Source: Bacteroidales bacterium (GTDB taxonomy: Bacteria; Bacteroidota; Bacteroidia; Bacteroidales; UBA7960). From it: DNA of 7,639 nt. The stretch lies in NCBI GenBank assembly GCA_007132825.1, contig SLNX01000232.1:1-7639 (forward strand). Reading direction: 5' to 3'. Below the pieces are notes generated by a model. It worked only from the letters and a program-made list of their open reading frames with translations, was not told the origin of the DNA and searched no databases. Both the position numbers and the translations under genes were made by a program. This document shows, one piece after another, positions 6,167-7,639 of this stretch (its first letter is position 1; each line of letters opens with the position of its first letter).

Positions 6167-7462
6167 ATGAATGAAGACTTTGTTGTTTTTCTCTGGAAAC
6201 ATCGCAAGATCAGCAAAACACCCTTAAAAACTGTTTGCGGAAAAAATCTGGAATTAATATCCCCGGGGCAGGAAAACCATAATTCAGGACCAGATTTCCT
6301 GGCAGCAATGGTGCGCATAGACCACACGCTATGGGCAGGAAATGTAGAGATCCACGTCCGTTCATCACAATGGTTTGCGCACAACCATCATAAAGATAAA
6401 GCCTATGACAACATTATTCTTCATGTTGTTTATGAACATGACAGGGATGTTACGGATTGCAATGGCAAGATAATGCACCATCTGGAAGTGAGAGACTACA
6501 TCAACCATTCACTTCTTGACAATTACAAACGGCTGGCAAAAAGCCACGGCCGTATTGCCTGCGCAAATCTGATTGGAAACATTGATCCATACCATATCAG
6601 GCACTGGATTTGGCGTTTGCTTGTAAGCAGGTTGGAAAGAAAGTCATCAGAGATTCTGCAACACTTAAATTATTTTAACGGCGACCGCGAAAAGACCTAT
6701 TTTTTCATACTCTGCAGGGTTCTTGCCGGAAAAGTGAATGAAACAGCGTTTGGGATACTGGTTCAGCGACTTGATCGCCTGATCCTCGAAAAAAACCACG
6801 ACCAGCCATTCATTCTCGAAGCACTGCTATTCGGACAAGCTGGTCTTTTGCAAAACAGTTTTATTGAAACCTATCCAAAGGAGCTTCAAAAAGAATACCA
6901 ATATCAAAAAACAAAGTATAAATTACCGCCACCTCTGCAACGGCAAATCTGGAAGTATTCCAGAATGCGTCCAGGAAATTTTCCCGATATAAGAATTGCG
7001 CAGCTGGCCATGATCATTCATAAAAATCGCGGATTCAGCTTTAGGAATTTTATCCAAAACGACAAGGCACGTGATATCAGACGTTTTTTCCAGGTGCATC
7101 CCTCTACCTATTGGAGGGCACACTACAGGCTTGATCAGCCGGGACCCAAAAAATCCAAAGCTATGGGCAACGAGACCATCGATCGTATTCTGATCAATGC
7201 GATTGCACCGTTCATTGCCATTGAGAAAACTGAAAAAAAGGCATTGCATGCCATGGAAGACAGTATTGGATTACTGGAACAATTGCCACCGGAAAGCAAT
7301 AAGGTAACAAAAATCTGGAAGGATCTGATCCCACAACCTGATAACGCAGCAGAAACACAAGGCCTTTTGGAGCTTTACAAATATTACTGTATACCCCGAA
7401 AATGTCTGAAGTGCATGGTTGGAAACAAGATCCTGGGCGATGGAGGGTTACCGGCTAGTTGA
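6167..7462 (+). CDS. DUF2851 family protein (function unknown)
   Basis: This is a cytoplasmic protein of 431 residues with no signal peptide or membrane segment. I recognise the DUF2851 family, common in Bacteroidota and without an assigned function, from the N-terminal block. That block has FLWKHR (8-13), GPDF (41-44), LWAGNVEIHVRSSQW (55-69), a histidine-rich segment (72-75) and AYDNIILHVVYEHD (79-92). A helical middle and C-terminal half follow (about 140-390). Near the end, YCIPRKCLKCMVGN has C408, C413 and C416 arranged as C-x4-C-x2-C, which could bind metal. The order P42-D43, then E61-x-H63 on a following strand, resembles a PD-(D/E)XK nuclease core, but this is inference. The ATG at 6167 is the first in frame; an out-of-frame ATG at 6171 overlaps it. 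The stop codon overlaps the end of the convergent kinase fragment. Confidence 0.92.
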   Translation: MNEDFVVFLWKHRKISKTPLKTVCGKNLELISPGQENHNSGPDFLAAMVRIDHTLWAGNVEIHVRSSQWFAHNHHKDKAYDNIILHVVYEHDRDVTDCNGKIMHHLEVRDYINHSLLDNYKRLAKSHGRIACANLIGNIDPYHIRHWIWRLLVSRLERKSSEILQHLNYFNGDREKTYFFILCRVLAGKVNETAFGILVQRLDRLILEKNHDQPFILEALLFGQAGLLQNSFIETYPKELQKEYQYQKTKYKLPPPLQRQIWKYSRMRPGNFPDIRIAQLAMIIHKNRGFSFRNFIQNDKARDIRRFFQVHPSTYWRAHYRLDQPGPKKSKAMGNETIDRILINAIAPFIAIEKTEKKALHAMEDSIGLLEQLPPESNKVTKIWKDLIPQPDNAAETQGLLELYKYYCIPRKCLKCMVGNKILGDGGLPAS

Positions 7463-7639
7463 CTCCTATGTGTCCCTGCCGCTTCTGATCCAGGGGAAAT
7501 GAAATCAATGCCCGCACTCCTTTGTCGTGATCTAATTCCAGTGAACCATTTAGCTGATCTTCAACGAGTAATTTTACCAAATTAAGGCCAGAGTAATCAT
7601 TGTCAGATAAAAAATCACCAGGGTTGAAACCAGGGCCAT
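7455..7639 (-). CDS. Histidine kinase, C-terminal end (partial, runs off the window)
   Basis: Sixty codons plus two bases of a minus-strand gene are present; the 5' part lies beyond base 7639. The visible residues begin GPGF, the G1 ATP-binding box; the broken codon before it reads nAT, compatible with N as in DNGPGF. GLNLVKLLVEDQLNGSLEL follows, the G2-type segment with the last helix and strand, and KGVRALISFPL is the closing β-strand. This is the end of a HATPase_c domain of a sensor histidine kinase, with a short hydrophilic tail after it (DQKRQGHIGVN). The usual G-x-G-x-G of G2 appears as SGLNL, seen in some kinase subfamilies with histidine-kinase type 2 (HisKA_2) domains. Which subfamily, and what input domain, cannot be told. 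Its TAG stop lies inside the last codons of the DUF2851 gene, an 8-base tail-to-tail overlap. Confidence 0.85.
   Translation of the reverse strand, partial: GPGFNPGDFLSDNDYSGLNLVKLLVEDQLNGSLELDHDKGVRALISFPLDQKRQGHIGVN

Overview
The window looks like chromosomal DNA of a member of the Bacteroidota. The evidence is: start codons lie in A/T-rich leaders with no clear Shine-Dalgarno sequence; several leaders carry matches to the Bacteroidota promoter form (TTTG at -33, TAnnTTTG at -7); there is a DUF2851 protein, a family I know mainly from this phylum; there is a TPR-type sensor kinase of the kind common there; and there is an rny-zapA neighbourhood with a structured RNA between the two genes. 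I cannot name a genus.

Layout. (1) Minus strand, 8-1159: two exported thioredoxin-fold proteins in tandem. The upstream one is TlpA/ResA-like (WCAPC) and the downstream one is a redoxin/PRX-like protein with CNHC; they are probably one transcript. (2) A 181-bp divergent spacer, 1160-1340, holds short GGTTSATT repeats and a candidate promoter for the next gene. (3) Plus strand, 1341-3542: a membrane TPR histidine kinase, ended by a hairpin terminator that works for both strands. (4) Minus strand, 6015 down to 3604: a small coiled-coil protein (ZapB-like in shape), then zapA, then a ~210-nt rod-shaped RNA that I read as 6S RNA (ssrS), then rny (RNase Y). (5) Plus strand, 6167-7462, divergent from that cluster: a DUF2851 protein. 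(6) Minus strand, 7455 to the window edge: the C-terminal end of another histidine kinase, whose stop codon overlaps the end of the DUF2851 gene.

How it fits together. The zapA-6S-rny block joins cell division (Z-ring associated proteins), global transcription control (6S RNA traps RNA polymerase holoenzyme) and RNA turnover (RNase Y) on one strand with short gaps. The two thioredoxin-fold proteins would act outside the cytoplasm on thiols or disulfides. The two kinases have no response regulator inside the window, so their targets are unknown.

The least expected feature is the 5186-5396 RNA. Its folding was worked out by hand and is internally consistent along both arms. The most open question on the protein side is the DUF2851 protein: its N-terminal half has a residue and strand order that resembles a PD-(D/E)XK nuclease core. 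No wholly new multi-gene system is evident.
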